Part shown: piece after piece, positions 36,470-48,249 of the stretch | Position numbering within the stretch: the stretch's first letter is position 1 | How the letters are laid out: each line of letters starts with the position of its first letter | Assembly: GCA_029582165.1 (NCBI GenBank) | Contig: CM055888.1 | Coordinates: 14,779,001 to 14,843,000 of the forward strand | Length of the DNA: 64,000 bases | Source: Portulaca oleracea | Taxonomy: Eukaryota > Streptophyta > Magnoliopsida > Caryophyllales > Portulacaceae | Direction: 5' to 3' | Notes under the pieces: model-generated | The model's input: the letters and a program-made list of their open reading frames with translations, nothing else | Told to the model about the DNA's origin: nothing | Databases searched by the model: none | Position numbers and translations under genes: made by a program

Positions 36470-37443
36470 TGTAGGAGGTAAAAACTTGTCGGCAAATCGG
36501 AAAATTACACGTAGAAAATCAATTAAATTTATTTGGTCAATTATTATTCGCCACATGTAAAATTAATTACGGTGATCCATTTAATTAAATTTTAAATAGA
36601 AACGTATCATGGCCAATAACGTCCTGACACATGTCAATTAGGATGCAGAAAATAGTAATTACTTCTTTATTTTAAATAAAGGGATAATTAATTAATTTGG
36701 GCGCAAGCCCAAAGCCGACTCAAACCCTAGGCAACTCTAGGCCTCCAGAGCCTATATATAGGGGTTCTTTCCCTCATTTTCAACAGACTCAACAGTCTAC
36801 CCCAGCGCCATTCGACATTCTGTACTCCAGAGGTTTCAGAAGATCAATCTACCAGCAGTATCCAGCTACCAAGCGCCAAGGATCAAAGTCTGCAAAAGCT
36901 CAAGATCGAGTTTCCAAGCTTCTACCGCGTCAAGATCAAGAACTTCAGAGTTCTTCGATAAGATCTGTGAAGGCTTCAGAAGATCGAACTACAAGCAACC
37001 TCCAGCTATCAAGCGCCAAGGACCAACGGATCCTAGTTCAACAACTTCTGCTCTTCACATCAAAGATTGCAGTCATTTTCTTCATCTGGTTCATCAATCG
37101 AGACCAAGCACTCAAGCCCTCGCATCCAAGAACTTGAAGAACGACAACCAACGGTCAACCTACAAACAGTCAACCCTCGAGCAGCCTCCAGCTACCAAGC
37201 AGTAAGGAGATCAACGCTCAAGACCTTCAGCTCAAGAACTACTATAGAGCTCTTCAGCTATTCGAGATCGAGATCAAGCGTCCGCGCCCTCGGCTCACCA
37301 AATTTCAGGAGATCAAATCAGATGACTACTTTATTGTATTCAATACAGAGATTGTACCCAAAATTCTTTGAAATTAATACAATTATATTTGTTCACTAAT
37401 TTCTCGTGTTTATTTATTTTAGACCCAGTAATTTGTGTTTACA
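36470..37443 (+). repeat. E2-family LTR of the + copy
   Basis: 974 bp from TGTAGGAGGTAAAAACTTGT to GTGTTTACA, with TATA-like CCTATATATAGGGGTTC near 36750. Inverted relative to 29994-30959, so the two LTRs form kilobase-scale inverted arms about 5.5 kb apart. Confidence 0.9.
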
Positions 37444-37466
37444 AATCTTTTGCCTCCTACATGCAC

Positions 37467-37927
37467 CTTTGTCTTCTTATGTTGATAGTTCTTCTGATGA
37501 GTCTGATATTGATGAAGATGAAGATGTGCCTATTTGTGATGTTGGAGTGTTATGATATGGTCTAACCCTATGTTTTCCTTATCACCCATTGATGATTATG
37601 ATGATTATTTGGATGAAAGTTGTGATTTGGAATCGATGTCTGATGAAAATTTCATGGATATTGAGTTTGAATCATTGTTGGCATCCAAGTTTTTGCATGA
37701 GCATGTTTAGGAATGTATTGTATTGCTCCCTTCCGTTGATTTACATACTCAGTTTTCATTTACAAGTCAATGGGAGGAATCATTTTTCATGTCTCCTTTT
37801 AAGGTGCCTAGGAAAGTTGTGTACATTTCTACATTCCATCATTTCTATGACTTTTCTAAGGCATTCGATAAACTGTTGAGATCACTAATGTTTGTTGATG
37901 TAATTTTGAGAGTGTCCTCTTACCTTC
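37467..37927 (+). CDS. E1 gag-like acidic protein, second part
   Basis: Directly after the E2 duplication the E1 frame resumes in register (SSDESDIDEDEDVPICDVG), still Asp/Glu-rich. It then hits a TGA at 37553, a frame change (DDYDDYLDESCDLESMSDEN) and a TAG at 37708, followed by FTSQWEESFFMSPFKVPRKV and a helix-like ILR segment up to the E3 duplication CCTTC (37923-37927). Register is regained at 53144. The stops mean that this copy cannot make the full protein. Confidence 0.6.
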
Positions 37928-39927
37928 TGTGGACATTTTTCCTCACTATTCGGGCTTCCGAACGTCCACGTTGGATTGGGGTGTGATTTGGTGGTTTGTG
38001 TTGGGGTTTAACCTTTGAAAACTTTTTAAGGAATTAATCGTACATTTCATGAATAATATCTTGTAAAATCACTTTCCCTTTACTTATGCATTTTATGAGT
38101 CCTTGAATTAAACCTTTAAGAGTGAACATCCACTTGTTCCAAACTCTTCTAAATTTAACCCAATTTGCTCATTAAAATGTTAGGCTCGGAAGAAAGTAAT
38201 TTATGCAAATATTATTTAGAAATATACAAAGAATGCGTTAAAGTTGCATCGGTACATTGTAAAACCATGTTAACCATAGTTTATGCAATCCCCGATGTGT
38301 TTTGGTTCGAAATGGGAGTCGCCACCTGACTTTTTAAGGGAAAATCCAAGACAAAACCAAAAAGAAAAGAAAGAAAGACTCCGCCCGCAAAACCCAAGAA
38401 TGGATCTGGGGGTAAGGCTACGAACTCGAAAAGTAAACTTTAAGAGTTCGCCTCTCACAAAAGGAAAGACTCTACTAAAAGTTTAAGAATGTACTTTTGA
38501 TAAAGTTTGTAAGGGAGATAAATAAGAACTTTATAGAATTACTTCATTGAACATGCAACAAATAAGAATGAAAGAAAATACAACATGTACACTTTATTTA
38601 CCTAAAAACGAAATAATTAAAAGCTTACATTATGCCTCTTGTAGGGAAGCCTTGCCTAGCCTTTGGACGCCTTGAACACTCCTCTTGAATATGCCAAAAT
38701 GGTGCCAAAAGTGGATAGAGAAAAGTATGGAAAAGGGATAAGAAAAAGCTTTTTTTGTGGTGGTTTGGGTAGTAGAAATGTTAGGCTTTTTGTGGAGTTT
38801 TTAGGGTTTTATGGAAGGATAATGGAAGGAAGATGAGAATGGAGATAATAATGGTAGGAAAATGATGAAGAAGGATAGGAAAAAGGTAGTAAAAAGGATA
38901 AGAAGAAATGCTCTTTTTGTGATGTTTTAGGATAGATTTGTGATGTTTTTGGGAGGTTTTATGAGAGATTTATGTTGAGATGAGGGAGGATAAGATGAGA
39001 GTATGGATTAGGGAATTGAAGAAGGTTGAGGAATGGAGATTATGATGGTAAGAATATGGTGGAAAGATGATAGAAAAAGTGTAGGAAGAAAGGACTTTTT
39101 TATGGTGTTTTTGGGATGTTTTTAGCTAGGATTTTGTGGTGTTTATGTAAGAATAGATAGGATGAAGGTTTAGAGGCTTAAGTTAGTATAGGATAAGAGA
39201 TTATCGAGGTAAGAAAGTGGTGGAAAGATAATAGAGGCGGTGGTAGAAAGATGATAATAGAATAGAGATCAGAGAGATGATGAGAGAATGGAAGAATGGA
39301 TGAATGAGAGTGTAGGAGAGGAAGAATGAGTGAATGATTGAGTGAGTTTAGCTTTGGCAAGAGGGGGTATTTATAAGTTTTAGGAGGCTTCAAGAGAGGA
39401 TGCACATACATGTACATACATGCATTCATCCAATTCGTAGTCAACTTGGCACAAAATCCATGGTGGCAAAGGGAGTGTATGTGGTGGATGGTAGCACATG
39501 GTGAATTAACCCATGTGTGGACGCCTTTAGGGCCGATCGACCTAGAGAGTGAGGGAGGATGAATCTGCTAGCAATTCATGCATCCTTGGACGGTAGAAGA
39601 GTGAATAATGCACATGCTAAAATCAACTATTCACACTTGGACGGTAGGTGTTTTATTTGATGCATATGGCATGTTTTTGGATGCTTTTGTTAGGATTTGA
39701 ACTTGAGACCTCTTGGCACGTTTCTTGCATGGCTTGGCTTCCCTTATTTTCTAATTTCCTAATTTTCTAACTAAAAATACATAAAAAGGAAATAATAAAA
39801 ATTACATTAAAAAGTATATAAAATTTATGCTAAAATCTAGCTTATCGACTGACTTCTCCTTCTTTATTTTTGCTTCATTTTTATATAGGAATGCTATATA
39901 TCTGTGTGCCAAATTCGAGTGTCTACA
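37928..39927 (-). repeat. E3 3' LTR
   Basis: 2,000 bp, nearly the same as 51131-53138 throughout. An antisense frame of 67 codons (38283-38486, +, CFGSKWESPPDFLRENPR) is preserved in all three LTR copies in the window. Confidence 0.92.
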
Positions 39928-40479
39928 GAGAACCCCCACTTTGATTGAGTCCGAGGATAGGACGAAGATCAAAGTAGTTTTGATTTGATGGACACCGGTT
40001 GGGATATGACTTTGGAATGCAAAGCCTAGAGATATGACTTTGGAGTGTAAAGCCTGTGGTGATGCTTAGAAGCTGAGTCCTGCATCGCGGTTGTGGGCGG
40101 CATGTGCCTTTGTCGGGGATGATCTCGAGCAAGTATGATGCTCTACTTGACTGTTGATGAGTTTTGCGTATCGTGCGCTGATCTCAGGCGAGAATGATGC
40201 CCTACTTGAAATGATCTCGGGCGTCTGATGACGTCCTATTCGAAATGGTCTCGGGCGCTGAACGCGTCCTACTTGAAGGTTTGGGCTGACACTTGGAAGC
40301 TAAGTCCTGTGGCGTGGTTGGCGAACTTGCGCCGATGGCTCTTGATGTTGATTTTCTTGTCTTTCCCAGTGTCGTTTCCAGTCTTTCCCGGTGTCGTTCC
40401 AGTCTTTCTCGGTGTCGATTTTGATGATTTGTTGGCATGTTCAATACCGAGGGACTTCACCTATCGCGATGTCGATGGC

Positions 40480-41040
40480 CCTGGGGGTTAAGACTTCACC
40501 GAAACTGTGCCGGTGGCTCAGGATTGGGACTTCATCGAAACTCTGCCGATGGCCCTGGTTGTTGAGACTTCACCGAAACTCTGTCGGTGGCTCTGATGCT
40601 GATGGGGAATTACGCCGATGGGCTACCCTGTTTTTGGATTTTTTGACGATGATGATGACAAACTGGACGCGAGGCTATATGCCAGACTAACCAGACGCGA
40701 GGCTAGAAGCCGTCGATGATGATGATGGCAATTTAATGCCGAGACTAACCATACGCGAGGCTGGAAGTTGTTGATAATGATGATGGCAATTCAATGCCGA
40801 GACTAACCAAACGCGAGGCTAGAAGCTGTGGATGATGATGATGATGGTAATTTAATGTCGATGAGACTTCTCTGGATACCATGTCAGTGGCTCTTATTCT
40901 TGAGATTTCGTCGAATCTGATGTCGACGACTCTTATTGCTAAGGCTGCACCGAACTCTGTCGGTCATTCTAATTTTTGATTTTCGGTGGCAATTCAATGC
41001 CTGGAGACTTCATCGGACACGATGTCGACGACTCTTATTT
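40480..41040. repeat. Two imperfect tandem repeat families in E3
   Basis: First, GACTTCACCGAAACTCTGCC plus GGTGGCTC occurs about four times (40490-40600). Then ACTAACCAGACGCGAGGCTA followed by GATGATGATGGCAATTTAATG occurs three times with a period near 60-63 bp (40690-40860). Echoes of both continue to 41040. Confidence 0.75.
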
Positions 41041-41152
41041 TCCTCAGATTATGGCAGCATGATCATTGGGAAAATGCCCTTATTGGGTACTTGATGCACC
41101 TTTCTTGAGAAGACCACCCCTCCTTATTGAGCACACCTAGTCGTGCTCCTCC

Positions 41153-41360
41153 TTGAAAATGTGTAAGCTTGAACTCTTGGAAACAAACATGGAGAAAAGA
41201 CAAAGGCTCTTTCTTTCCCTAGGCCGGCCGGACGCTAGAGAAAAGAGAGGAACCCTTGCATTCACTCGGGCCCTTGGCAACAAGCATGGAGAAAAGACAA
41301 AGGTTCCTTCTTTCCCTAGGCTGGCCGAACATTAGAGAGAAGAGAGGAATCTTTGCATTC
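41153..41360. repeat. Direct repeat of about 103 bp (two copies) in E3
   Basis: CATGGAGAAAAGACAAAGG...TCTTTCCCTAGGC...GAGAGGAA...TTGCATTCAC appears from about 41191 and again from about 41285, with roughly one change in eight bases. Confidence 0.8.
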
Positions 41361-41837
41361 ACCCCAGCTTTTGCAGGCCATGCAGGAGACCAACTTGCTT
41401 GCAATTATTATAGATAGCCCCAAGGCTTATCAGACTTGAGCCTAGGCAAATGAGGGCATGACATGTGGCTATGTGAACCAAACTCTTGTGATCACAAGTT
41501 TGAGCTTCTTCTTGGCCTTCTTCTTGCTTTCTGGATTTTCTTCTTTTTAGGTATTTTCGGCTTCTTATTGAAAAGCGATGGCTTCTTCTGCTCTCGTACC
41601 TCAGTATGCTTTACTTGTTCTACAAGCTTATTTTTATAGCATGTTATCGTTGAAATGACTTGCATGCTACTGCTTGTTTTAGCACTTTAAGTTAAATTCA
41701 AAGTAAATGATACTTCAAATTTTGTTTTAAGCGCATAGACGCCAACATCTTCCTTGCTCATGGTTGCATGAGTTTGGAATTCCACTGGGGGAACATGGAT
41801 TCTTGAATTTCGCTCGGTCGCCGATCCGTATCAGTCA

Positions 41838-42182
41838 AGTGAAGAATCTGTCCTTCGTGTTGGACAGGTGCCATTCGTGTTTGGCTGAAGAGGATGTTGT
41901 CCTTCGTGTTAGACAATCGCCATTCGTGTCTGGCGGATGATGAAGATTCTGTCCTTCGTGTCGGACAATCGCCATTCGTGTCTAGCGGATGATGAAGATT
42001 CTGTCCTTCGTGTCGGACAGTCGCCATTCGTGTCTGGCGGATGATGAAGATTTTGTCCTTCGTGTCGGACAGTCGTCATTCGTGTCTGGCGGAGAAAGAT
42101 GAATTTTGTCCTTCTTGTCGGAAAATCGCCATTCGTGTCTGGCGGATGATGAAGATTCTGTCCTTCGTGTCAGACAGTCGAT
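41838..42182. repeat. About 52-bp tandem array in E3 (about seven units)
   Basis: The unit is GTCCTTCGTGTCGGACAATC, GCCATTCGTGTCTGGCGG and ATGATGAAGATTCT. Each unit holds two short inverted pairs (GTCC/GGAC, GCCA/TGGC). The outer units are more diverged than the central ones. It lies upstream of the 3' LTR on the element's sense strand, a place where tandem repeats are common in Ty3/gypsy 3' regions. Confidence 0.9.
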
Positions 42183-43129
42183 TTATGACTTGATTGGATG
42201 CTAGCTTAATTTGCTAGAGTTGGATTAGAGGTTGCTCCAATCTTGATGTTAGTGATAAGAAATCTTGTTGACCGGTCTTAATGAGATGGCCTACGGGCTT
42301 AACTAGCCCCCAGTGTTGCGTTCTGGAGCAGCGATGTGGCGCTTCTTTACTTTTTTTATATTTTTTTTTATATGCAGGTATGCATACAACTAGTCTACTA
42401 GACTCTTACACAAACAATGCATTTTTTTTTACACAAGTATTTATGCACTTATGCATTTATACACGACTACTGACTTTATGCATGACAGACTGACTCTATG
42501 TGACTTTAACATGACTTATGGATGCAATGCAAACCTATTATGCTTAGACGTAACATACACATGACCCTTTATGATTCTAAACATGCAATTCTATATGCAG
42601 GTAACCCCCCGACTCTTCATTTAAACAACAACTTTCTAGGACAATGCTTTCCTAAGACAATGTTTTTCTAGGACAATGATCTCCTAAGAAAATGACCTTT
42701 TTTTTTTTGAAAATGCTTTCCTAAGACAATGACTTCTTAAGGATCAAGGCCACTTGTCGGGAATTTTAGGAAAATTCAGAATGAGGAACATCTCGGTCCA
42801 GGGGACCAGGAAAAATGGCGGAGGTGCTAGGCCTAAAGGATGTGCTTCTTGGATGTTCACGTAGATGAACTCGATTGCTTGCAAATCTATGATGATGTAT
42901 GACAAGCCCCTAGTTTGGCGTAGACTCTTGACGATACTGTCCTGCTTTGGAGAGCAACTTGGGGATTTGCAAGCCCACAGTTTGGTGAACTGACGATATG
43001 ATGCATGAAGACCATGGAATGGAAGCAGGCATTGCTTCTGATGCTACAGTAATGGAAGTTTGGTATGTCCTTAGTCGCGAGTGTCGATCTCTCCTTTTGC
43101 CTAACTCGCCCAAAGGGTTTTCAGGTTAG

Positions 43130-43212
43130 CCTCTCTTTTTCTTTTCTTTTTTTCTTTTTTCTTTTCTTTTCCTTTTTTCTTTTCTTTTCTTTTTTTTCTT
43201 TTTTTTTTTTGA
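43130..43212. repeat. Polypyrimidine tract (TTTTC)n in E3
   Basis: CTTTTCTTTT-type sequence, purine-rich on the element's sense strand. A similar, longer tract lies at 44270-44460. The long Phe/Leu/Ser frames they create are not genes. Confidence 0.9.
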
Positions 43213-45189
43213 GACTACTAGAACGTCAATGAGAATGAAGATCCAGGATCTTGAAGGATAGGGAGTAGGTGTCCCTCTTAGAAGCTTTCTCCGATAAATG
43301 TCTTGAATGATGTCACAAGGGTCGCGAGCCCCCAGTTTAGAGTAGCTTGTTTCTGAGTCTGTTCATGATCATGTATGTTGCTGCCAGTTAGCCGCTCATC
43401 CAATGTGGATGGCTTTTTCTCTTGTTGAGAAGTTAGTCGCACTCAGGTATGTTGAGAGTGGGCATTAAGAACAGAACCTCATACTTGCATTAATGATTGA
43501 GCTGAAAAGTCCTCAAAGGGTGAGAAGATATGAAAAGACTAAAAAGAACGGTTAGGAAGTGTTTAGTGAAAGAGATGATGGGAGAGGTATTATTAATGAA
43601 TGGGATGTGGAGACACTTAAGAATCAACGTGCCTTAAAAGGGAATGAGAGATGGTCAAATGGGATAAACATTATCTCTTGGGAAAAGGTTAGAACATGGG
43701 GATAAAGAGACACTTAAGGATGATGGTGTCTTGAAAGGGTGAAGAGATGGTCAAATGGGTAGACATCATCTCTTGGGAAAAGGATGGGACATGGGTGACA
43801 GAATGATGTTCAATTCTGACAAAAGGAAAATGGAAAATGAAGGGTTAATGATGGTGATAGAAATCCAGGGTTTCCTCTCCTTTTGCCTAGCCCGCCCAAG
43901 TGGGTTTTCGGACGAGCTTTTTATTCTCTCTTTTTTTTATTCTCTCAAAGACTAGTTTAATGAGGAATGCTCTCTAAAGTGAAAAGGTATTAGACCGGGT
44001 TCGAAGAGGTTTTCCTACGTATCCAAGATGGAATCAGGCCAATCGTAGTTCTTTTAGGTGCAGCTTTGAAGGGTTAGTGCCTCGAGGAAAGCTTTGAAAA
44101 GATGGTTGAGGGTTCATATATGGGTTATGGTTGGTTATGAAGGCTTGAAATGTTTGATGATTGTATGGATGATGAGGTGAAGGTTTGAGATAGGAAAGGT
44201 TTGAGATGGGAAAGGTTTAAGATGGGAAAGGCTCATGAGATTTTTCCGGTGTGCATGACTCTTATTTCTGCCTTCTAACTTCTTATTCTCCCCCCTTTTC
44301 TTCTTCTTCTCTTTTGTTTCTTTCCCCGTTTTTTTTTTTGTTCTTCCTTTTCCTCTTTTTTTTTTTTTTTGCTATCTCTCTCTATTTTTTTTTCTCTTTT
44401 TTCTTCTTGCTTTCACCCTCTTTTTTTTTTGCTTTCACTATTTTTTTTCGAACTTATTCTTTATGGATTGCCTCCTATTCTCCTTGGTCATAGCACACCT
44501 TTTGGGATTTGGTTTAATGAATGAAAGGGTTTTGAAAAGGTTGAGGTTTGATGGAAAAGGCTAGAAATGTAAATGATAGGTAGTAAGTGGTAGGTCGAGA
44601 CTGGATGAAAAGACGAGGGTAATGTGGTTGGTAAAATGAAGGCTGGGCGGAAGCCCCCTGTCCTCAGCACATTTGGTTAAGCTACGAGATTTCTAATGAG
44701 GAACATTCACTTAAGAGAGATTATTGGACTTGGTCTTTCCCGATAACACTATCTCCTTTTGTTCAGCCTACTGGATAGTAGGTGCAGGCTGGCTTCTCTC
44801 TACAACTTTATTCTCTCCTTTTGCCCGATTTGCCTCAATGAGGTTTTCAAACCGGCCACTCTATAATTTTTCACTCGTTTTTTTATTCTTTTTTTCTGAA
44901 TTTTTCTCTTTTTCTCTCTAACCCTGAATTCCAGAAATGAAGGGATATGAATGAGGTGTATGACAAAGATGGGAAGATAAGAGAAGGTGAATTTTTCAGA
45001 CTTGGTTTATGAGGATAGCAGATGGATAAGAGAACTTTTCAACTCAAGTCAAAAGTACAAGCACGAAATTCTGTTTGAATAAATAGCAACAAGATCAACC
45101 GAATAGAAGAAATGTATTAAAAACTGACTCTTAACTCTAACAGACTCTAGAAATGAAATGCTTGACAACCAAGAATGTAGCTAACTCTA

Positions 45190-45390
45190 AAGCTCCCTTA
45201 ATGATGTGCCCTCCCTGTCTTCGTCTGGGGAATCCATGTTTCTATCAGGCCCTTTGTGTTGCTTTTGGCAGAAGCAGTTTCTCCCTGAATGGATCATGTC
45301 CCCAATCTTGTTCTTAAAAGTCCAACAATTCTCCGTATCGTGTCCCCGGGACCTATGGTGATTTGCAAAATTTCATGCCATCCAAAAATT
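45190..45390 (-). pseudogene. Gag zinc-knuckle remnant of E3
   Basis: On the - strand a frame reads HHRSRGHDTENCWTFKNKIG and on to DMIHSGRNCFCQKQHKG. The GHDTENCWxLK pattern is the distinctive gag CCHC region of many plant Ty3/gypsy elements. The first knuckle Cys lies in a neighbouring frame (a one-base shift, with TGA just before NFANHH). It supports the - orientation and Ty3/gypsy origin of E3. Confidence 0.7.
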
Positions 45391-45469
45391 CCCTTTATTG
45401 CTGGTTCGGGCCTTGACCTTGACACTAGATAAATGAAGAAAAACCCATCTCAATGCATGTATGACCTAA

Positions 45470-46300
45470 GTTACCTATATGGACTTCCTAGAAATGAAAA
45501 ATGCTTATATGTTGACTCGAGAGAGACTCACCCAGAACATGGGTTTGACCATGCAAATTGACCTACATGGGACTTCCTAGGATGCAAGGCTTCTATATGG
45601 TGACTTACGGAAAAGACTTACCCACGACATGGGTCTATATGTCCTAAAATCTATATGAGACTTCCAAAAATGCAAATGTCTATATGTTGACTCTTAAAGA
45701 CTAACCTATGGCACTGGTTTACACTAGACTTCTTAAAAAAATAAAGACACTCACACGATATGTCAACACAAAAAAGACTCAACCATGACATGGGTGTACG
45801 CTGGACTTCCTAAACAAAAGACCAGTATCTATATGATGACTCTAGATACAAACTTACCCATGACTTAGACCTTATACTAGAATTTCTACAAAAAGAAAAA
45901 CACTTATATGCTAACTCTAGACAAAGACACACCCATGACATGGGTTTGCAATTGACAACCTTAAAGTGAAAGACACATGCTGACCTAGGAAAGGACCTAC
46001 CCATGACTTAGACCCTATATGAGACTTTCTAAGGAATGCAAGACACATACATGCAGATGCTAATACAAAGACTCATCCTAGACCTAGGTTTACATTGAAC
46101 TTCCTAAAAATGGAACACACATGTTGACCCAAGAAAAGACCCACACATGACATGGACTCACATTGGACTTCCTAGAAATGAAAGACACATGTTGACTTAG
46201 GAAAAGACTGACCTAGGACCTACACCTTATATACGACTTCCTAAAGAATAAAAAAACACTTATATGGTGACTCTAAAACAAAGACTTTCCTATGATCTGG
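45470..46300. repeat. Degenerate about 80-100-bp tandem array in E3, left part
   Basis: The unit is built on GACTTCCTA-AAATG, then TATATGTTGACTC, AAAGACT-ACCCATGACATGGGTTT. It occurs about nine times to 46300 and resumes after the solo LTR at 47977-48240, so the solo LTR interrupted it. Confidence 0.8.
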
Positions 46301-47976
46301 TGTAGACACCGAGATTTTGACGCATAAAATAACATAAAAAGAAGAGCGGAAGAAATAAAAAAGATTCGATAAATACATGCATTTTACATATATTTTGTTC
46401 ACCTAAAGTACATGCATGATCACATGTAGTCCATCCTAGCTACATGCACATTTTTTTATATGAAAATGGAGCCATGCAAACCCTACAAACAAGAGCCAGA
46501 GGTCGCGGGATCAAATCCTCACAAAAACACTCAAAAAAACACTCTCAAGAACCAAATAATATTAGCTATCTCCGTCCAGTGTGAAGGGCAGCTTCCCTAG
46601 GCAGAATGGCTTCACACTCCATCGTCCATGCATGCATGGACGGAGCTGAATCCCTCCCTCAGGCGCAGTGGCCGGCCGGCCTACACAACACCAACCACAC
46701 GTGGTCAATTGACCACGTGCTGCCGTCCACTCCAAGTTCACCCCCTTCTGCCTTAGTGCTCTACAAAAGTTCGGACATTACTATGTGAGTGCATGCATGC
46801 ATATGTATCTCTACTCCCTCCTCCTCCTATAAATACTACTCCTCTCCAAGCCATTTCACTCACCAACTCATTCATTCACTCAATCCTCACTTCATCTCAT
46901 CTCATTCACTCTCTACTCAATTCTCTCTAAACTCTCACTACTTCTTCTTATACTTCTATATTATTCTTTCCCTACATTCTTGTCATCCTATTCCCTACTA
47001 TGATAATTCTCATTATTTCATCACAAAAAGCCTAAACACATATCTTACTTCATTTATCCAAAACTCCACAAAAAAACCTAGCTTAAACACATCCTAAAAC
47101 CATAAAAAGAGCCTTATTATTCCCCTCTTACCACCCTTTTCTTATCACTTGTTCATCACCTTTTTCTATCATTATCTTGGCATTTGGAGAGGAGGATTGT
47201 TAAGGCATCAAGGAGGATTCATCAAGTATTCAAGGGTTAGGCGAGGTCTTTTCCCACAAAGTAGCAATGTAAGCCCTTAAGTGTTCATATTTCCTTGTAA
47301 ATAAGTGTATGTTTATACTCTCTTTATCTTGTATTATGTTCTTGTTGCATGTTCAATGAAGTAATTTTATAAAGTATTCCTTCAATTCCCTTCCAAACTT
47401 TATCAAAAGCACATTTTAAACTTTTAGTAGAGTCTTTCCTTTTGTGAGAGGTGAACTCTTAAAGTTTACTTTTCGAGTTCGTAACCTTACCCCCGGATCC
47501 ATCCTTGGGTTTAGCAGGCGGAGTCTTTCTTTCTTTTTCTTTTGGTTTTGTCTTGGCTTTTCCCTTATAAAGTCGGGTGGCGACTCCCATTTCGAACTAA
47601 AATGCATCTAGGATTGCATAAACTATGGTTGACATGGTTTTACAATGTATCGATGCAGCTTTAGGGTTTCTTTCTTATATTTCTAAATAATATTTGCATA
47701 AATCACTCTCTTCCGAGCCTAACATTTAAATGAGCAAATTGGGTTAAATTTAGAAGAGTTTGGAACAAGTGGATGTTCGCTCTTAAAGGTTTAATTCAAA
47801 GACTCATAAAATGCCTAAGTAAAGGGAAAGTGGTTTTACAAAATATTATTCATGAAATGTACGATTAATTCCTTAAAGAGTTTTCAAAGGTTAAACCCCA
47901 GCACAAATCACCGAATCACACCCCCAATCCTAATGTGGATGTTGGGAAGCCCGAACGGCGAGGAAAAATGTCCACA
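46301..47976 (+). mobile_element. Solo LTR of the E3 family, opposite orientation
   Basis: TGTAGACACCGAGATTTTGA to GGAAAAATGTCCACA, matching the E3 LTR in reverse complement (shared landmarks include the AACTTTTAGTAGAGTCTTTC block at 47418 and GGCGACTCCCATTTCGAACT at 47578). Flanks TCTGG and CCTGG agree at four of five bases, a slightly mutated target duplication. 1,676 bp; more diverged than the E3 LTR pair and not derived from E3 itself. Confidence 0.85.
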
Positions 47977-48249
47977 CCTGGGTCTGCATACCATATACAC
48001 CTATATAAGACCCCTTAAAGAATGCAAGACACTTACATGCAGACTCTAAAACAAAGACTTATCCATAACCTGGGTTTACTAGACCATACATGACATCTCC
48101 TAGCGTGTAAGACACCTATATATTGACTCAGGAAACAACTCAGTTATGATACTGGTTTGTCGGTCCCAACCTCTATGAGACGTCCTAAAGAATGAAAGAC
48201 ACTTATTTAGTGACTCAGGAACGCCTAACCTTTATGACTTTGAGACAAA

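Larger units (their letters stand above)
34187..37443 (+). mobile_element. Second copy of the E2 family, + strand, lacking its 5' LTR
   Basis: The interior 34187-36469 matches, in inverted orientation, the E2 region around 31150-31300 (for example CTCAGGCTGGTTGAGAACTT against a - strand TTAGGCTGGTTGACAACTT) and the LTR-proximal sequence CTCAAATTCGTGTTCGCGGC. It ends with an LTR (36470-37443) preceded by the purine tract GACTCTCGAAGGGGCATT. No 5' LTR is present. It lies wholly inside the 5' LTR of E2. Includes AT-rich non-coding sequence 35170-36400 with no gene. Confidence 0.8.
29994..37461 (-). mobile_element. E2: LTR retrotransposon on the - strand, with a same-family copy in its 5' LTR
   Basis: The perfect 5-bp target duplication TGCAC lies at 29989-29993 and 37462-37466. 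The element starts TGTAAACAC and ends CCTCCTACA. On the - strand the 3' LTR is 29994-30959, the interior 30960-34129 and the 5' LTR begins at 34130. Only 57 bp (34130-34186) and the last 18 bp (37444-37461) of that LTR remain. Between them lies a + strand partial copy of the same family (34187-37443). A primer-binding site TGGCACGCCCGGTGGGAC (complement at 34107-34124) and a purine tract CTCTCGAAGGGGGCGTC (complement of 30960-30976) confirm the - orientation. Only gag-like frames are present. Confidence 0.88.

Noticed and set aside
38283..38486. Conserved host gene on the + strand
   Set aside because: It lies wholly within LTR sequence and appears in each LTR copy; at best an antisense LTR frame.
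41838..42182. Regular repeat array resembling a CRISPR
   Set aside because: Units are contiguous with no unique spacers, and the sequence is a plant retrotransposon interior.
44251..44493. Phe/Leu/Ser-rich frame resembling a membrane protein
   Set aside because: Pure polypyrimidine tract; the same kind of frame appears at 54466-54712 from a purine tract on the other strand.
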